Assembly: GCA_905221605.1 (NCBI GenBank)
Contig: CAJNDS010002281.1
Location: 456,728-520,727, forward strand
DNA length: 64,000 bases
Direction: 5' to 3'
Source: Symbiodinium natans
Taxonomy: Eukaryota > Sar > Dinophyceae > Suessiales > Symbiodiniaceae
A program made the translations under genes and the position numbers. Shown one piece after another: positions 10,375 through 19,965 of the stretch; the stretch's first letter is position 1; every line of letters starts with the position of its first letter. The notes under the pieces are model-generated. The model saw only the letters and a program-made list of their open reading frames with translations. It was not told the DNA's origin and made no database searches.

Positions 10375-10640
10375 GAACAAGAACATCTAAACCCTAAACC
10401 CTGAACCCTGAACCCCAAACCCTTAACCCCCAAGCCCCAAACCCCAAACCCTAACCCCCAAACCCCAAACCCCAAACCCTAACCCCCAAACCCTAAACCC
10501 TAAACCCTAAACCCTAAACCCTAAACCCTAAACCCTAAACCCTAAACCCTAAACGCTAAACCCTAAACCCTAAACCCTAAACCCTAAACCCTAAACCCTA
10601 AACCCTAAACCCTAAACCCTAAACCCTAAACCTAACCTTA
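10375..10640 (+). repeat. long CCCTAAA array
   Basis: CCCCAAA variants then about twenty CCCTAAA units; followed after exon 10675-10718 by an equally long TTTAGGG array in the opposite orientation (10719-10860). Confidence 0.9.
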
Positions 10641-10674
10641 CACGCCGAAAGCCCTAAGCCCTAGGCCAACGCAG

Positions 10675-10718
10675 TGCACCGACAGGCTGGTGTGGGCTCC
10701 GGGTTCCGTTGTTCTAGG
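10675..10718 (+). CDS. exon, unit A
   Basis: Phase 0/2. Follows CAACGCAG, ends before GTTTAGGG. Reads CTDRLVWAPGSVVL. Sits exactly between opposing telomeric arrays. Confidence 0.45.
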
Positions 10719-11225
10719 GTTTAGGGTTTAGGGTTTAGGGTTTAGGGTTTAGGGTTTAGGGCTAGGGTTTAGGGTTTAGGGTTTAGGGTTTAGGGTTTAG
10801 GGTTTAGGGTTTAGGGTTTAGGGTTTAGGGTTTTAGGGTTTAGGGTTTAGGGTTTTGGGCTGCAGGGTTTAGTTTTTTTGTTTCTAAGTTTTTAGGGTTT
10901 TGGGATTGTCGGGTTTAAGGTTTTAGGGTTTAGGGTTTAGGGTTTTGAGGGCGGGGGACTTGGGTAGAGTCTTAGGGTTTCGGGTTAGGGTTTAGCTAAA
11001 CTGCCGAAAGCTTCCAAACCCTGAGCACCATTCGATATTCCAAAGCCTGAACCCCGGAAGCCCCGAGCCCTCAACCCCCTAAACCAAACCGTAAACCCCA
11101 AAGGGTGTAGGGTTTGGGGGAGGTGGTTAGTTGGGCCTTAAAGTTTGGAAGCCTCAAATACTAAAACCCCACACCCAACAACACAAGTCTCATCCTTCAA
11201 GTTCCCTATCAGCAGCCCAGGTCAG

Positions 11226-11336
11226 GGGTTTAAGTAGGGATTCTTCGGAGCCCATGTGGTTTGAGGGGTTGGTTGAGGGAAGAGTAGCCCATGGCTCCAA
11301 AGAGCAGCATGGCTGTCATCTGTGCTCTTTAGAACA
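11226..11336 (+). CDS. exon candidate, unit A
   Basis: Phase 1/2. Only this + frame stays open; reads RDSSEPMWFEGLVEGRVAHG and HGCHLCSLE, ending before GTGAGA. Start ambiguous among several AGs. It does not phase-match the next exon. Confidence 0.35.
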
Positions 11337-11386
11337 GTGAGACTTCGCCTTCTGTCACACATCGGACAACGAGTTTTTTCGAGCAG

Positions 11387-11454
11387 AAAGCGATGGCGCT
11401 TTGTTTCGGCGCCATCGAGCCTCTGGCGAACCTTGTGTGTCTGGCTCAAGCGAA
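11387..11454 (+). CDS. exon, unit A
   Basis: Phase 0/2. Follows TTTTCGAGCAG, ends before GTACTA. Reads KAMALCFGAIEPLANLVCLA. Joined to 11514 through a 59-nt hairpin intron. Confidence 0.55.
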
Positions 11455-11513
11455 GTACTAGGTTACTAGGTGTCCCCGGGCCGGCGCGGCCGGGGCACAC
11501 CTAACGGCCATAG
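11455..11513 (+). repeat. 59-nt hairpin intron
   Basis: GTACTAG...CATAG. Its centre is a near-perfect GC-rich inverted repeat (TAGGTGTCCCCGG against CCGGGGCACACCTA). Short, palindromic and with exact splice ends, like an introner element. Confidence 0.5.
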
Positions 11514-11607
11514 GAACGTCCCTGGACGCTGCGAAACAACTGAATCCTTGGACAACTGCGCGGGAATCGTCGCCGGGGACTGCGCCGTGCATGTGGTGTC
11601 ATTTCTT
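11514..11607 (+). CDS. exon, unit A; Cys-rich then hydrophobic
   Basis: Phase 1/0. Reads NVPGRCETTESLDNCAGIVA then GDCAVHVVSFL, ending before GTGATA. The hydrophobic end could be a membrane segment. Phase agrees with 11387-11454. Confidence 0.6.
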
Positions 11608-11740
11608 GTGATAGCTTCCCTAAACTCTAAACCTTAAACCCTAAACCCTAAACCTCCAATTCCTCAACCCAAGGCTTGAAGTCTGAAAGCCCTCGTTCCC
11701 CCGATGCTCTAGGCGGCCAACAGATCCAATCCCGAAGCTC

Positions 11741-11850
11741 TACTGCGAGGTTCAGGGTATTTATGAACCAACTAGAACTGTACTTGCAACCCACTTGTAA
11801 ACCCCTTCAAGTGCCCGAAGATGGTCGTAACTTGGCGTATAAGTACACTT
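11741..11850. mobile_element. family A element, right end replaced by telomeric repeats
   Basis: Left half (TACTGCGAGGTTCAGGGTAT...GTATAAGTACACTT) matches family A; the right terminus is missing and CCCTAAT/CCCTAAA begins at the break. Confidence 0.55.
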
Positions 11851-11969
11851 AAACCCTAATTAAACCCCAAACCCTAAACCCTAAACCGTAAGCCCTAAAC
11901 CCTAAGCCCTAAGCTCTAAACCCGAAACCCCAAATCCTAAACCCTAAACCCCAACCCATTTTGCGCCAG

Positions 11970-12000
11970 GTCGTGGAGTGGCGCGAGACCCAGTGCTTAG
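11970..12000 (+). CDS. short exon candidate, unit A
   Basis: Phase 0/1. Follows TTTTGCGCCAG, ends before GTCGGT. Reads VVEWRETQCL. Phase agrees with 11514-11607. Confidence 0.35.
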
Positions 12001-12110
12001 GTCGGTTGAGGCGGATTAGGGGGTAAGGTGCTTGCAGGGTTTAGGGCTTAGTGGGGTTTAGGGTTTAGGGTTTAGGGCTTAGGGTTTGATTAGGGTTTAG
12101 GGTTTAGGGT

Positions 12111-12149
<39 letters not shown>

Positions 12150-12165
12150 GGTTTAGGGTTTGCAG

Positions 12166-12219
12166 CGGGCGGGATTCATGGTTTGACACCGGTTGCTCAC
12201 CCTACCGGGGGCTGGCGCA
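12166..12219 (+). CDS. exon, unit A
   Basis: Phase 1. Follows GGTTTGCAG. Reads GRDSWFDTGCSPYRGLAQ. The frame stays open to about 12260 (FFPGTDLTQAP), so a later non-GT donor is possible. Confidence 0.45.
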
Positions 12220-12366
12220 GTTCTTCCCCGGAACAGATCTTACCCAAGCCCCTGAACCCTAAACCCTGAACCCTTAACCCTAAACCCTCAACCCTAAACC
12301 GTAAACCCTAAACCCTAAACCCTAAACCCTAAACCCTAAACCCTAAACCTAAACCGTCCCCTCAAG

Positions 12367-12445
12367 CGGACTGCAGTCCTTTACATGCTCGACAGAGCCA
12401 TGTCCAGCTCCCATGGCAAGGATGGGCAAGACCCCATTCCATGCG
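12367..12445 (+). CDS. exon, unit A
   Basis: Phase 0/1. Follows CCCTCAAG, ends before GTCAGT. Reads RTAVLYMLDRAMSSSHGKDG. Confidence 0.55.
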
Positions 12446-12630
12446 GTCAGTCCTCTAAATGTTGGATTTAGGGTCTAGGGTTTAGGGTTTAAGGTTCCCT
12501 AATGCTTTGGCTTTAGGGGCTTTAGGGGCTTTGAGGGGCTTTAGGGGGCTTTGGGGGGCTTTGGGGGGCTTTGGGGGGGTTTAGGGCTTAGGCCCCCAAG
12601 ACCCTTGAGCCTAGAAAAGACTCGGCTCAG

Positions 12631-12675
12631 GTTTTGGGATGCGGTCCAAAGTGATCTCACCGCCGGCTGCTCGGG
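12631..12675 (+). CDS. exon, unit A
   Basis: Phase 2/1. Follows CGGCTCAG, ends before GTTTGGGG. Reads FGMRSKVISPPAAR. Phase agrees with 12367-12445. Confidence 0.5.
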
Positions 12676-12856
12676 GTTTGGGGTTCAAGTTTTCACAAGT
12701 TCCCTTAGGGTTTAGGGTTCAGGGTTTAGGGTTTAGGGTTTAGGGTTTAGGGTTTAGGGTTTAGGGTTTAGACTGGCGGAGTCTTTTGGGCTTGAGGCTC
12801 AGGGCTTGTGGGCTTCAGTTGTGGTCTGGGTTGCTGATTTAAGGGACTACATGTAG

Positions 12857-12903
12857 CTGCCACCGTGTGGATGCGCAGAAAGTAATGTGGGCGCCGTATT
12901 TTG
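12857..12903 (+). CDS. exon, unit A
   Basis: Phase 1/1. Follows CATGTAG and ends before a perfect GTGAGT donor. Reads CHRVDAQKVMWAPYF. Confidence 0.45.
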
Positions 12904-13013
12904 GTGAGTTGACGTGAACCCTAAACCCTAGAGCCTAAACCCTAAAACCCCCTTTATGATGAGTCTTTTTCAGTTCCTTAGCAACAACCCAGCTTGAGGA
13001 CCTCGGGTTAAAG

Positions 13014-13055
13014 TTTGCGTCTGTGGGGAGGTGCTGACGGCGGACCATGCCAACG
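13014..13055 (+). CDS. exon, unit A
   Basis: Phase 2/1. Follows GGGTTAAAG, ends before GTATTAGGG. Reads CVCGEVLTADHAN. Phase agrees with 12857-12903 and 13116-13158. Confidence 0.5.
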
Positions 13056-13115
13056 GTATTAGGGTTTAGGATTTAGGGTTGTGAGTTTAGGGTTTAGGGT
13101 ATTGTCGTGACGTAG

Positions 13116-13158
13116 CCTGGAATGGAGTGACACCGCGGGATCATTCGCGAGACAAACT
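13116..13158 (+). CDS. exon, unit A
   Basis: Phase 2/2. Follows GACGTAG, ends before GTATCG. Reads WNGVTPRDHSRDK. A long poly-C tract follows. Confidence 0.45.
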
Positions 13159-13174
13159 GTATCGGCTAGAGCTC

Positions 13175-13315
13175 CCCCCCCCCGCCGCCTGCTGCCCCCC
13201 CCCCCCCCCCCCGCCGCCTGCCCCCCCCCCCCCCCCCCCCCCGCCCCCCCCCCCCCCCCTGCCCCCCCCCCCCCCCGCCCACCCCGCCGCCCCCCCCCCC
13301 CCCCCCTCCCTCTCC
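13175..13315. repeat. poly(C) tract
   Basis: Near-continuous C broken by single G, A or T. It creates poly-Pro and poly-Gly reading frames on the two strands, which are not genes. Confidence 0.95.
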
Positions 13316-13361
13316 CCCTCACACCCGAAACCCGAATCCCTAAACCCTAAACCCTTCCCAG

Positions 13362-13419
13362 GCCGAACAGCGGTGTCGCCTCCTCCGCTTCGTCACGGGC
13401 TCCAGCCGTCCACCACCAG
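13362..13419 (+). CDS. exon, unit A
   Basis: Follows ACCCTTCCCAG, ends before GTCTGA. Frame 0 reads AEQRCRLLRFVTGSSRPP; the third frame is also open. Confidence 0.45.
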
Positions 13420-13429
13420 GTCTGAAAGG

Positions 13430-14194
13430 GTTTAAGGCTTCAGGTTGGAGGGTTTAGGGTTGAGGGTTTGAGGGTTTGAGGGTTTGAGGGTTTGAGGGTT
13501 TAGGGTTTAGGGTTCGCCAGTGAAGTGGGCGCCTAGTTGTTCAAGGGTTGGGGTCGCAGAAGTTTGGGTTTAGTGTTAAGGCGTTGGGGTCATCAACATC
13601 AACATTTACCAGCCGTGCCGACACAACTCAGAGGGTGCTAGATGTAGCTTCCGGCACAGCATGTCCAAATCTGGGTAATGACAGACAGCTTATGAGACAA
13701 ATATCTTTTGCACCAGGCTGCGCAAATATGGCAGGAAGCGAGTAGGTCGCCACAGGCAGAATTGGCTGATGTTCAGCACAAAGATTTCTTGTGAGAGCAA
13801 GCGGCGCCATTTTGACTACAAAGAAGAAACTGAACACGACCGATCTGTCTATGTAGCAGCGCTTACACGGCAAATTTAGACACGTTCACTCGTCTTGATT
13901 TCGCGCTGTGCCAATGCCTTGCACCGCCTAGACTTAGTCAGAGCAAGGTGGGGTTGAGAAACAAAAGCTCCATAAACATTTACATATTCATATACACATA
14001 CGCATACACATACATAGCTATATATGGTTTGGGTTTTAGGAGGCGAAGTTTGCCAACGTAACCTAGGACGCCCAGTAGTGCCCTTACTCCTTTTTTTTTG
14101 GGGGGGGGGGGGTTAGGTTCCCTTGTAGACCCCGTTAATGAAGCAATAAAAAAGGGCACCCTTTTTATACTCATAGCAGTAAGGATCAAGTGAG
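13430..14194 (+). other. intron or spacer with family B element
   Basis: GGGTTTGA/TTTAGGG arrays (13445-13514), a unique AT-balanced stretch 13560-13900 open on both strands but without splice support, a (CATA)n tract near 13985-14025, and a family B element at 14063-14176. Confidence 0.4.
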
Positions 14195-14252
14195 GAGGAG
14201 CTGGTCAGGGAGTTTCTATGTCACTGCTGGACGAACTCGCCCCACCGCACAG
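14195..14252 (+). CDS. exon, unit A
   Basis: Phase 0/1. Follows CAAGTGAG, ends before GTGAAT. Reads ELVREFLCHCWTNSPHRT. An alternative frame from 14210 is possible, but this one phase-matches 15112. Confidence 0.45.
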
Positions 14253-15111
14253 GTGAATCCAGCTAGACAGCATGCAAACACAAAGGAGTTCCTCAATCAG
14301 GGTCGAGGGGGTGACCCTAAACCCTTAAACCCCTTAACCCCTTAACCCCTAAACCCCTAAACCCCTAAACCCCTAAACCCCTAAACCCCTAAACCCCTAA
14401 ACCCCTAAACCCCTAAACCCTAAACCCTAATGATGATCTGGGAGTTCCTCCACGTCAAGGTCCGGGTGGTGGTGATGGTGGTGACGAAAGGGTGGGTGGT
14501 GCGGCGAGCACCTGTTTCACTACTCGTCTCGCTCAGCAAAGTCCGACTCCAGTTCAACAACCCTAGACTCGGGATGTTGCCCCATATACTAACAGTCCTT
14601 AGTAGGGATTATCGTATCCCCCCCCAGTATGATCCCTATTCAGAACTGTTAGTATACGGGGGAACATCCCTAAACCCCACGCCCCGGAACACAGATGGAC
14701 AGAAACCTTGGATCTTCAGGGTATCTTTTCGGGCACACCGTGGCTTGAAATAGGGTTTAGGGTTTAGGGTTTAGGGTTTAGGGTTTAGGGTTGGAGCCTC
14801 TCAACCGCCAAGCAGTTCAAGGCTTCAGGGTTTTTGGGTTTAGGGGTTCACGGCCTGAGGCTTAACCCCACATTCCCCTACAGCTAAACTGCCTATACCC
14901 TAACCCTAAACCCTAACCCCTAAACCCCAAAACCCTAAACCCTAAACCCTAAACCCCAAACCCTAAACCCTAAACCCTTAACCCTTAACCCTTAACCCTT
15001 AACCCTTAACCCTTAACCCTTAACCCTTAACCCTTAACCCTTAACCCTTAACCCTTAACCCTTAACCCTTAAACCCTAACCCTAAACCCTAAACCCTCCC
15101 TCTCGCGCGAG
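14253..15111 (+). other. intron: variant telomeric arrays and family F element
   Basis: CCCCTAAA array 14325-14415, a family F element 14566-14668, TTTAGGG at 14754-14795, and a pure CCCTTAA array at 14976-15072. A Val-rich open frame at 14430-14560 lacks splice support. Confidence 0.5.
14566..14668. mobile_element. family F MITE-like element
   Basis: GATGTTGCCCCATATACTAA at left and the complement TTAGTATACGGGGGAACATC at right, with TTAGTAGGGAT/ATCCCTATTC inner arms. Other copies near 25252-25331 and 40288-40395. Confidence 0.65.
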
Positions 15112-15182
15112 GCGGCTTTGCCGACCTACAGCCGCCCTTCGCCGTCGAAGTGCAGCATGGTCGCACGCGAAGGGGCTTTGGC
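15112..15182 (+). CDS. exon, unit A
   Basis: Phase 2/0. Follows CTCGCGCGAG, ends before GTTTAGGG. Reads GFADLQPPFAVEVQHGRTRR. Strong third-position GC. Phase agrees both ways. Confidence 0.6.
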
Positions 15183-15305
15183 GTTTAGGGTTTAGGGCCC
15201 CAAACCCTAAACCCTAAACCCTCAACCCTAAACACTAAACACTAAACCTTAAACCCTGAACCCTAAACCCTAAACCCTAAACCCAAGCCTTAGGGTTTAG
15301 GGCAG

Positions 15306-15355
15306 CAAGCCCTGAACCTTTATGCACGCATTGCGCGAATTCGGATCTTTGAAAG
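15306..15355 (+). CDS. exon, unit A
   Basis: Phase 0/2. Follows TAGGGCAG, ends before GTTGAG. Reads QALNLYARIARIRIFE. A 19-nt in-phase segment at 15706-15724 (SPPWLS) may be the next exon. Confidence 0.55.
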
Positions 15356-15924
15356 GTTGAGAGATTGATCAGAATTCTGGGTGTCCATGTAGCAATATAC
15401 CCTTGGACCTTCGACGGGTCCCTATATGGTCAATTCAGGGGCCAAGAATCCACCAGAGATACTAAACCCCAAGCCCTACAACCGAATCCCTAAACCATAT
15501 ACCCCAAACCCTAAACCCCAAACCCCAAAACCTAAACCCTAAACCCTAAATCCTAAACCCTAGACCCTAGACCCTAAACCATAAACCCTAAACCCTACAT
15601 GGGCGACCCTCAGGGTACGGGATTGAGAATCAAAACTCCCAGCAGCCCTAAACCCCTAAACCCTAAACCCTAAACCCTAAACCCTAAACCCTAAACCCCC
15701 AACAGCTCACCTCCATGGCTTTCCGTTTAGGGTTTAGGGCTCAGGGTTTAGGGTTTAGGGTTCGGGGTTTGGGGTTAGGGGTTTAGGGCTTGAGGTTTAG
15801 GGCTTTTGGCTCATTATATGACTATAGCTACTGTCGTTGTCAGTTACTGAGTCACAAAGAACACACCATCATACGAAGAGCATTTGTAATGGCTTGCTGC
15901 GGCCGAGGTCTTCCCTCGGCTCAG

Positions 15925-15995
15925 ACGAGCACCTACCCACCGCACACACCTGCCGCACGGCGAGCCATTTTGTGGTCTAGAAGCTTCATGGTTTC
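15925..15995 (+). CDS. exon, unit A
   Basis: Phase 0/2. Follows CTCGGCTCAG, ends before GTTTAGGG. Reads TSTYPPHTPAARRAILWSRS. The frame is open further upstream; the next frame is also open, and phase decides. Confidence 0.45.
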
Positions 15996-16258
15996 GTTTA
16001 GGGTTTAGGGTTTGAGGTTTACGGTTTAGGGTTTAGGGTTTCAATGTTGGGTGTTGCAAGTGCATTCTCAAGTACGCAACGCTATCTACCCTTCTACTTC
16101 GGATAGCTCTGTCTTCCTGTGTTGCGCTGGGAGCTAGAGGTTCTTCCTCTTGTTGCCTTGTCCCCTAAGCTCAGGCATCAGAGGCTTGAGTCTTTCAACT
16201 GTATGTGAGGGGTCCCCTTTTAAGGTCCCATACTAAGGGACCAGGCAACGACGCTAAG

Positions 16259-16340
16259 AACAAAGGGATTCTGTGGCGTTCCTTTCGATTTCTCATGGCA
16301 CGACGTTCACAGTTGTCTCCCATTTGCCTCCCTTTGTGAA
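16259..16340 (+). CDS. exon, unit A
   Basis: Phase 1/0, 27 full codons. Follows GACGCTAAG and ends before a consensus GTGAGC. Reads TKGFCGVPFDFSWHDVHSCL. Its first base completes the codon left by 15925-15995. Confidence 0.65.
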
Positions 16341-16569
16341 GTGAGCAGACCCCAAGTCTGCAAACCCAAAACCCTTCTGGAGTGAGTTTAGGGTTTAGGG
16401 TTTTTGTTTTAGGGTTTAGGGTTTAGGGTTTAGGGTTTAGGGTTTAGGGTTTAGGGTTTAGGGTTCAGCCCTTAGCCACTGCAAGCCCCTAAACTCTAAG
16501 CCCCCCCCCCCCCCCCCCCCCCCAAGCCCTTGAACCCCGAAGGCCTCTGAGCGCAAACAAGCAACCTAG

Positions 16570-16606
16570 GAATCCTTCTTGCGCTCCAGAATCCCAGGAG
16601 AGTGGA
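16570..16606 (+). CDS. exon, unit A
   Basis: Phase 0/1. Follows CAACCTAG, ends before GTTTAGGG. Reads ESFLRSRIPGEW. Confidence 0.5.
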
Positions 16607-16707
16607 GTTTAGGGTCTAGGGTTCAGGGTTTAGGGTTTAGGGTTTAGGGTTTGGGATTTAAGGTTTAGGGTGTAGGGTTTAGGGTGCCCAGCCAAGGTGT
16701 GAACAAG

Positions 16708-16754
16708 CTCGTCCTGCCGCTGCCCTTGCAGTTGTCTGGGCTCATTTCAGGGAG
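16708..16754 (+). CDS. exon, unit A
   Basis: Phase 2/0. Follows GTGAACAAG, ends before GTTTTC. Reads RPAAALAVVWAHFRE. Phase agrees with 16570-16606. Confidence 0.55.
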
Positions 16755-16872
16755 GTTTTCGGCCCATCTACTCCCACATATAGCCCTAAGACAGGGCTCT
16801 GTGCCCCTAAACCCTAAACCCTAAACCCTAAACCCTAAACCCCATAAAATCTGTTATAGAAGACTTGCACAG

Positions 16873-16903
16873 GCTAGCCGCACCCGGGAGCTCACTTCCT
16901 GGA
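16873..16903 (+). CDS. short exon candidate, unit A
   Basis: Phase 0/1. Follows TTGCACAG, ends before GTTGTC. Reads ASRTRELTSW. A telomere-bounded segment 16979-17004 (LDGLRDLL) continues it in phase. Confidence 0.4.
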
Positions 16904-16978
16904 GTTGTCCTTAAAGGGTTTAGGCTTGGGGTTTAGGGTTTAGGGTTTAGGGTTTAGGGTTTAGGGTTTAGGGTTTAG

Positions 16979-17004
16979 GGCTCGATGGGCTCCGTGACCT
17001 CCTA
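16979..17004 (+). CDS. 26-nt exon candidate, unit A
   Basis: Phase 2/0. Follows a telomeric TTTAG, ends before GTTTGGGG. Reads LDGLRDLL. Short, so uncertain. Confidence 0.35.
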
Positions 17005-17019
17005 GTTTGGGGGTTTGGG

Positions 17020-17135
17020 GTGGTGGGGGGGGTTGTGGGGGGTTTGTGGGGGGGGTGCGGGGGTGTGTGGGGTGTGGGGCGGTGGGGGCGGGGGGGGGGT
17101 GTGTGGGGGGGGGGGGGGGGGGTGTGTGGGGGGCA
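17020..17135. repeat. poly(G)-rich tract
   Basis: G runs with single T or C interruptions; potential G-quadruplex DNA. Makes poly-Gly/poly-Pro frames only. Confidence 0.9.
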
Positions 17136-17227
17136 TGGTTTCCTGACACCCGATAGAGGGTTTAGGACTAAATGTCTGCGAAGCTCCCCCCAAACCCTGA
17201 GCTCAATGTGTGCAGTTTATGGCAGTT

Positions 17228-17379
17228 TACTCTAAGGTTTATGGTACTTATTAACCAATTATAACTGTACTGGCAACCCACTTACAAACCCCTTAAGTGC
17301 CCAGGGCACTTAATGTGGTGACAAGTACAGTTATATGTACAGTGACAATCGGTTAGAAAGTACGATGAACCTCCAAGTA
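17228..17379. mobile_element. family A element
   Basis: Left TACTCTAAGGTTTATGGTAC, right GTACGATGAACCTCCAAGTA; internal ACCCCTTAAGTGCCC near the dyad centre. Uninterrupted copy. A family C element (17450-17555) follows within 100 bases. Confidence 0.65.
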
Positions 17380-17638
17380 AGTGTGGTTTAGGGTTTAAAC
17401 GAAAAGGGTTTAGGGTTTAGGTTTTAGGTTTAGGGTTTAGGGTTTAGGGGTACCCTTTACCCTTTGTTGTTGGTTCAAGGTTCCGTGGTAAAAGTAACCA
17501 GCCAAAACAACGGTGCCCTTATTCCAAGATGGTTACTGGGCCATTACTGGGCTGCCAAGTTTCTAAGGGTAGTTATTTGGGCCCTTAATATGGCCCATAC
17601 CAAGGGACCATGTGACTACCCTAAGAGTATGGCTGCAG

Positions 17639-17714
17639 AGGCTGAAGGAGGGAGGGGTGAATCGGATCAACAGCTTATCCGAAGCTCCTACATTCACCCT
17701 CAACACGTTTGACG
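17639..17714 (+). CDS. exon, unit A
   Basis: Phase 0/1. Follows TATGGCTGCAG, ends before GTGTCACC. Reads RLKEGGVNRINSLSEAPTFT. The frame stays open another 25 codons (VTMRPQPQSPMLNSKARIVY), so the true end may be near 17795. Confidence 0.45.
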
Positions 17715-17879
17715 GTGTCACCATGAGACCTCAACCCCAATCCCCTATGCTGAACTCGAAAGCAAGGATAGTCTACACCTCGCGCAAGGGCCAAAAACCC
17801 CAAAACCCCAGCCCTGAACCCTGAACCCTATAGACCGCAAACCCTTAAACCGTGCAGCCCTGAAGCCTATACTCCCCTG

Positions 17880-18272
17880 CGGGTTTAGGGTTTAGGGTTT
17901 AGGGTTTGGGGTTTTGGGGTTTGGGGTTTAGGGTAAGGGGAATCCACGTGTCGCAGGCTTCCAGGAGATAGATAGCCCAGGTTAGGAGGTCTGGGGGTGT
18001 ACGGTGTGGAGTTCAGAGTTGGAGGGCTTTAAGGTTGAAGAGGTTTAGGCTTCAACGGGGTTTACGGTTTAAGGGGTTTAGGGTTCAGGGTTTAGGATTT
18101 AGGGTTTAGGGTTTAGGGTTTAGGGTGTTTGGGCTTCGGGGGGGGGGGGGGGGGGTGAACTCCCAGGGGTCGGAATAATTACTAATGGCATTCCCTGATG
18201 GTCCCTTTATCAGTATACTATAACCACCCCCCAAAACCCTGTTCTGATTAGTAAGCCCTCTATCTTACACAG
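17880..18272 (+). other. intron, telomeric repeats and decayed inverted repeat
   Basis: TTTAGGG arrays, a poly(G) run at 18137-18156, and a stretch (18180-18250) shared with 25920-25965 (CCCCCCAAAACCCTGTTC). No exon seen. Confidence 0.45.
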
Positions 18273-18308
18273 ATTTCCATAGCACCTTCAGATGCACAGG
18301 GGATGATC
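18273..18308 (+). CDS. exon candidate, unit A
   Basis: Phase 0/0. Follows TCTTACACAG, ends before GTTCTG. Reads ISIAPSDAQGMI. Confidence 0.4.
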
Positions 18309-18513
18309 GTTCTGACGACTTTTTAAGATTAAGCCCCAAAGCCTTGTCGAAACCCTCAAAACCATGTCATAAAAACGTGCTACAGCCCAAACAGCCCCTA
18401 ATCCCTAAACCCCAAACCCTAAACCCTCAACCCTAAGCCCTAAGCCTTAAACCCAAACCCTAAGCCCTAAGCCCTAAACCCTAGACCCTAATTAGACCCT
18501 AAACCCAAACAAG

Positions 18514-18594
18514 GTACTTCTACCGGTCCAAGTCGCAGCTCTTGGAAAAGCTCTTATGTGCTCTCGTGGATGAATCGTCCGGGTCTCGGCATTG
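18514..18594 (+). CDS. exon, unit A
   Basis: Phase 1/2. Follows CCAAACAAG, ends before GTTTAGGG. Reads YFYRSKSQLLEKLLCALVDE. Clear coding character. Confidence 0.65.
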
Positions 18595-18689
18595 GTTTAG
18601 GGTTTAGGGTTTAGGGTTTAGGGCTTAGGGCTTAGGGTTTAGGGTTTAGGGTTTAGGGTTTAGGGTTTAGGGTTTACGGCTTCTCATAG

Positions 18690-18749
18690 CTCACGGCGTG
18701 ACCCACCCATGAAGTTGTCATCACTGTACTGTGGAACTGGAGCCCGCAC
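18690..18749 (+). CDS. exon, unit A
   Basis: Phase 1/2. Follows TTCTCATAG, ends before GTAACC. Reads SRRDPPMKLSSLYCGTGAR. Phase agrees with 18514-18594. Confidence 0.6.
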
Positions 18750-18937
18750 GTAACCACCCAGAGTCAAAACCCTTTCGTGGTTTAGACTTGTCTACCCCCA
18801 TTCCCACCCTAAACCCTAAACCCTAAACCCTAAACCCTAAACCCTACACCCTAAACCCTACACCCTACACCCTAAACCCCAAACCCCAAACCCTAAACCC
18901 TAAACCCTAAACCCTAAACCCAACCACTCTTTCAAAG

Positions 18938-19035
18938 GGGGCTTCCTCGAAAAACCGGGGGCTTCCTCGAAAAAACGCCGGCACTCCATGAGATGCCTGC
19001 GGGTGGAGCACTGCAGGGATCCTCGACGCCAGAAA
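18938..19035 (+). CDS. exon, unit A
   Basis: Phase 1/1. Follows TTTCAAAG, ends before GTTGGC. Reads GFLEKTPALHEMPAGGALQG. Begins with a tandem duplication of GGGGGCTTCCTCGAAAAA (18938-18977). Confidence 0.5.
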
Positions 19036-19128
19036 GTTGGCCACAAAAATGCAAACCCTAAACCCTAAACCCTAGACCCTAAACCCTAACCCTAAACCCT
19101 AACCCTAAACCCTAAGCCAGTCTTACAG

Positions 19129-19217
19129 GCACGGCCGAGCGCATCTACTGGGCCGATCAATGTGCTACGATCGGTGCGATTGGGCGACCGCACCCCTGGC
19201 CGGGCGATTTTCGACCT
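19129..19217 (+). CDS. exon, unit A
   Basis: Phase 2. Follows GTCTTACAG. Reads TAERIYWADQCATIGAIGRP then HPWPGDFRP, and meets TAG where a telomeric TTAGGG starts. Either a donor before that is used (GTGCGA, 19175) or this is a C-terminus. Phase agrees with 18938-19035. Confidence 0.5.
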
Positions 19218-19329
19218 TAGGGTTTAGGGTTTAGGGTTTAGGGTTTAGGGTTTAGGGTTTAGGGTTTAGGGTTTAGGGCTTAGGGTTCGCGATCTTGGTG
19301 GGGCCCACACTTGGGTGGGGACTTCACAG

Positions 19330-19376
19330 AATTGGACGACGCAACCTGTACATGACCGACAGGGAGGCCCCCCACC
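19330..19376 (+). CDS. exon candidate, unit A
   Basis: Phase 1. Follows ACTTCACAG. Reads IGRRNLYMTDREAPHP. No GT donor before the next CCCTAAA-type stretch. Confidence 0.4.
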
Positions 19377-19433
19377 CTGCCTAACCCTACACCCAAACCC
19401 TGAACATGTGACCCGCAGTCCCTAAACGCCCAG

Positions 19434-19466
19434 AACCTGGTAGTCCGAATTGGGCTGGTCTTGAGG
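19434..19466 (+). CDS. short exon candidate, unit A
   Basis: Phase 0/0. Follows CGCCCAG, ends before GTTTAGGG. Reads NLVVRIGLVLR. Confidence 0.4.
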
Positions 19467-19760
19467 GTTTAGGGTTTAGCGGTTCCAGCGTCGAACCCTA
19501 AATCGCAAGCCCCATATATAATCCCCAAACCAGCAAAACCCTGACCTAAACTTACCCTGAACAGCACCCGAAAACCCCTGAACCCCTGCCAACCTCCATC
19601 TTCGTGTCTCCAAGTTAGGGTTTAGAGATGTATATAGAGGGTTTCGGGTTGAGGGATACAGGATCTTGGGATTCAGGCATGTAGGGTAAGGGACTCAGAG
19701 ATTTAGAGATGTAGGCCGCCGGCAACAATAAGGGTTCCCCCCTGATGCCCTCCCATAGAG

Positions 19761-19855
19761 CTGAATCAGCCGTAAGAGTGACTGAAAAGGCATATTTGAG
19801 GTTCGGAACCCTCATATCTAGCGACGGAGGCATCCTCCCATCCATTTTCCTAAAC
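19761..19855 (+). CDS. exon candidate, unit A
   Basis: Phase 2/0. Follows TCCCATAGAG, with a possible GC donor (GCAAAA). Reads LRFGTLISSDGGILPSIFLN. The opposite strand is also open here. Confidence 0.45.
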
Positions 19856-19965
19856 GCAAAACCTAAACCCCTAAACCCCAAAGCCCCTAAACCCCTAAAC
19901 CCCTAAACCCCTAAACCCTAAACCCTTCAACCCTTCTAAATCATCTCTCCCCCTTCCGCCTTCAG

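Noticed and set aside
13059-13435. Poly-Pro and poly-Gly ORFs
   Set aside because: Homopolymer C/G tract; similar artefacts at 16961-17235, 24162-24581 and 33457-33717.
13803-13825. GCGCCATTTTGACTACAAAG, similar to the dinoflagellate spliced leader
   Set aside because: Only the GCCATTTTGxCT core matches; too divergent to call a relic leader.
14430-14753. 107-codon ORF beginning at ATG, Val-rich
   Set aside because: Two frames open, runs through a family F element into telomeric repeat, and lies inside an intron whose flanking exons are in phase.
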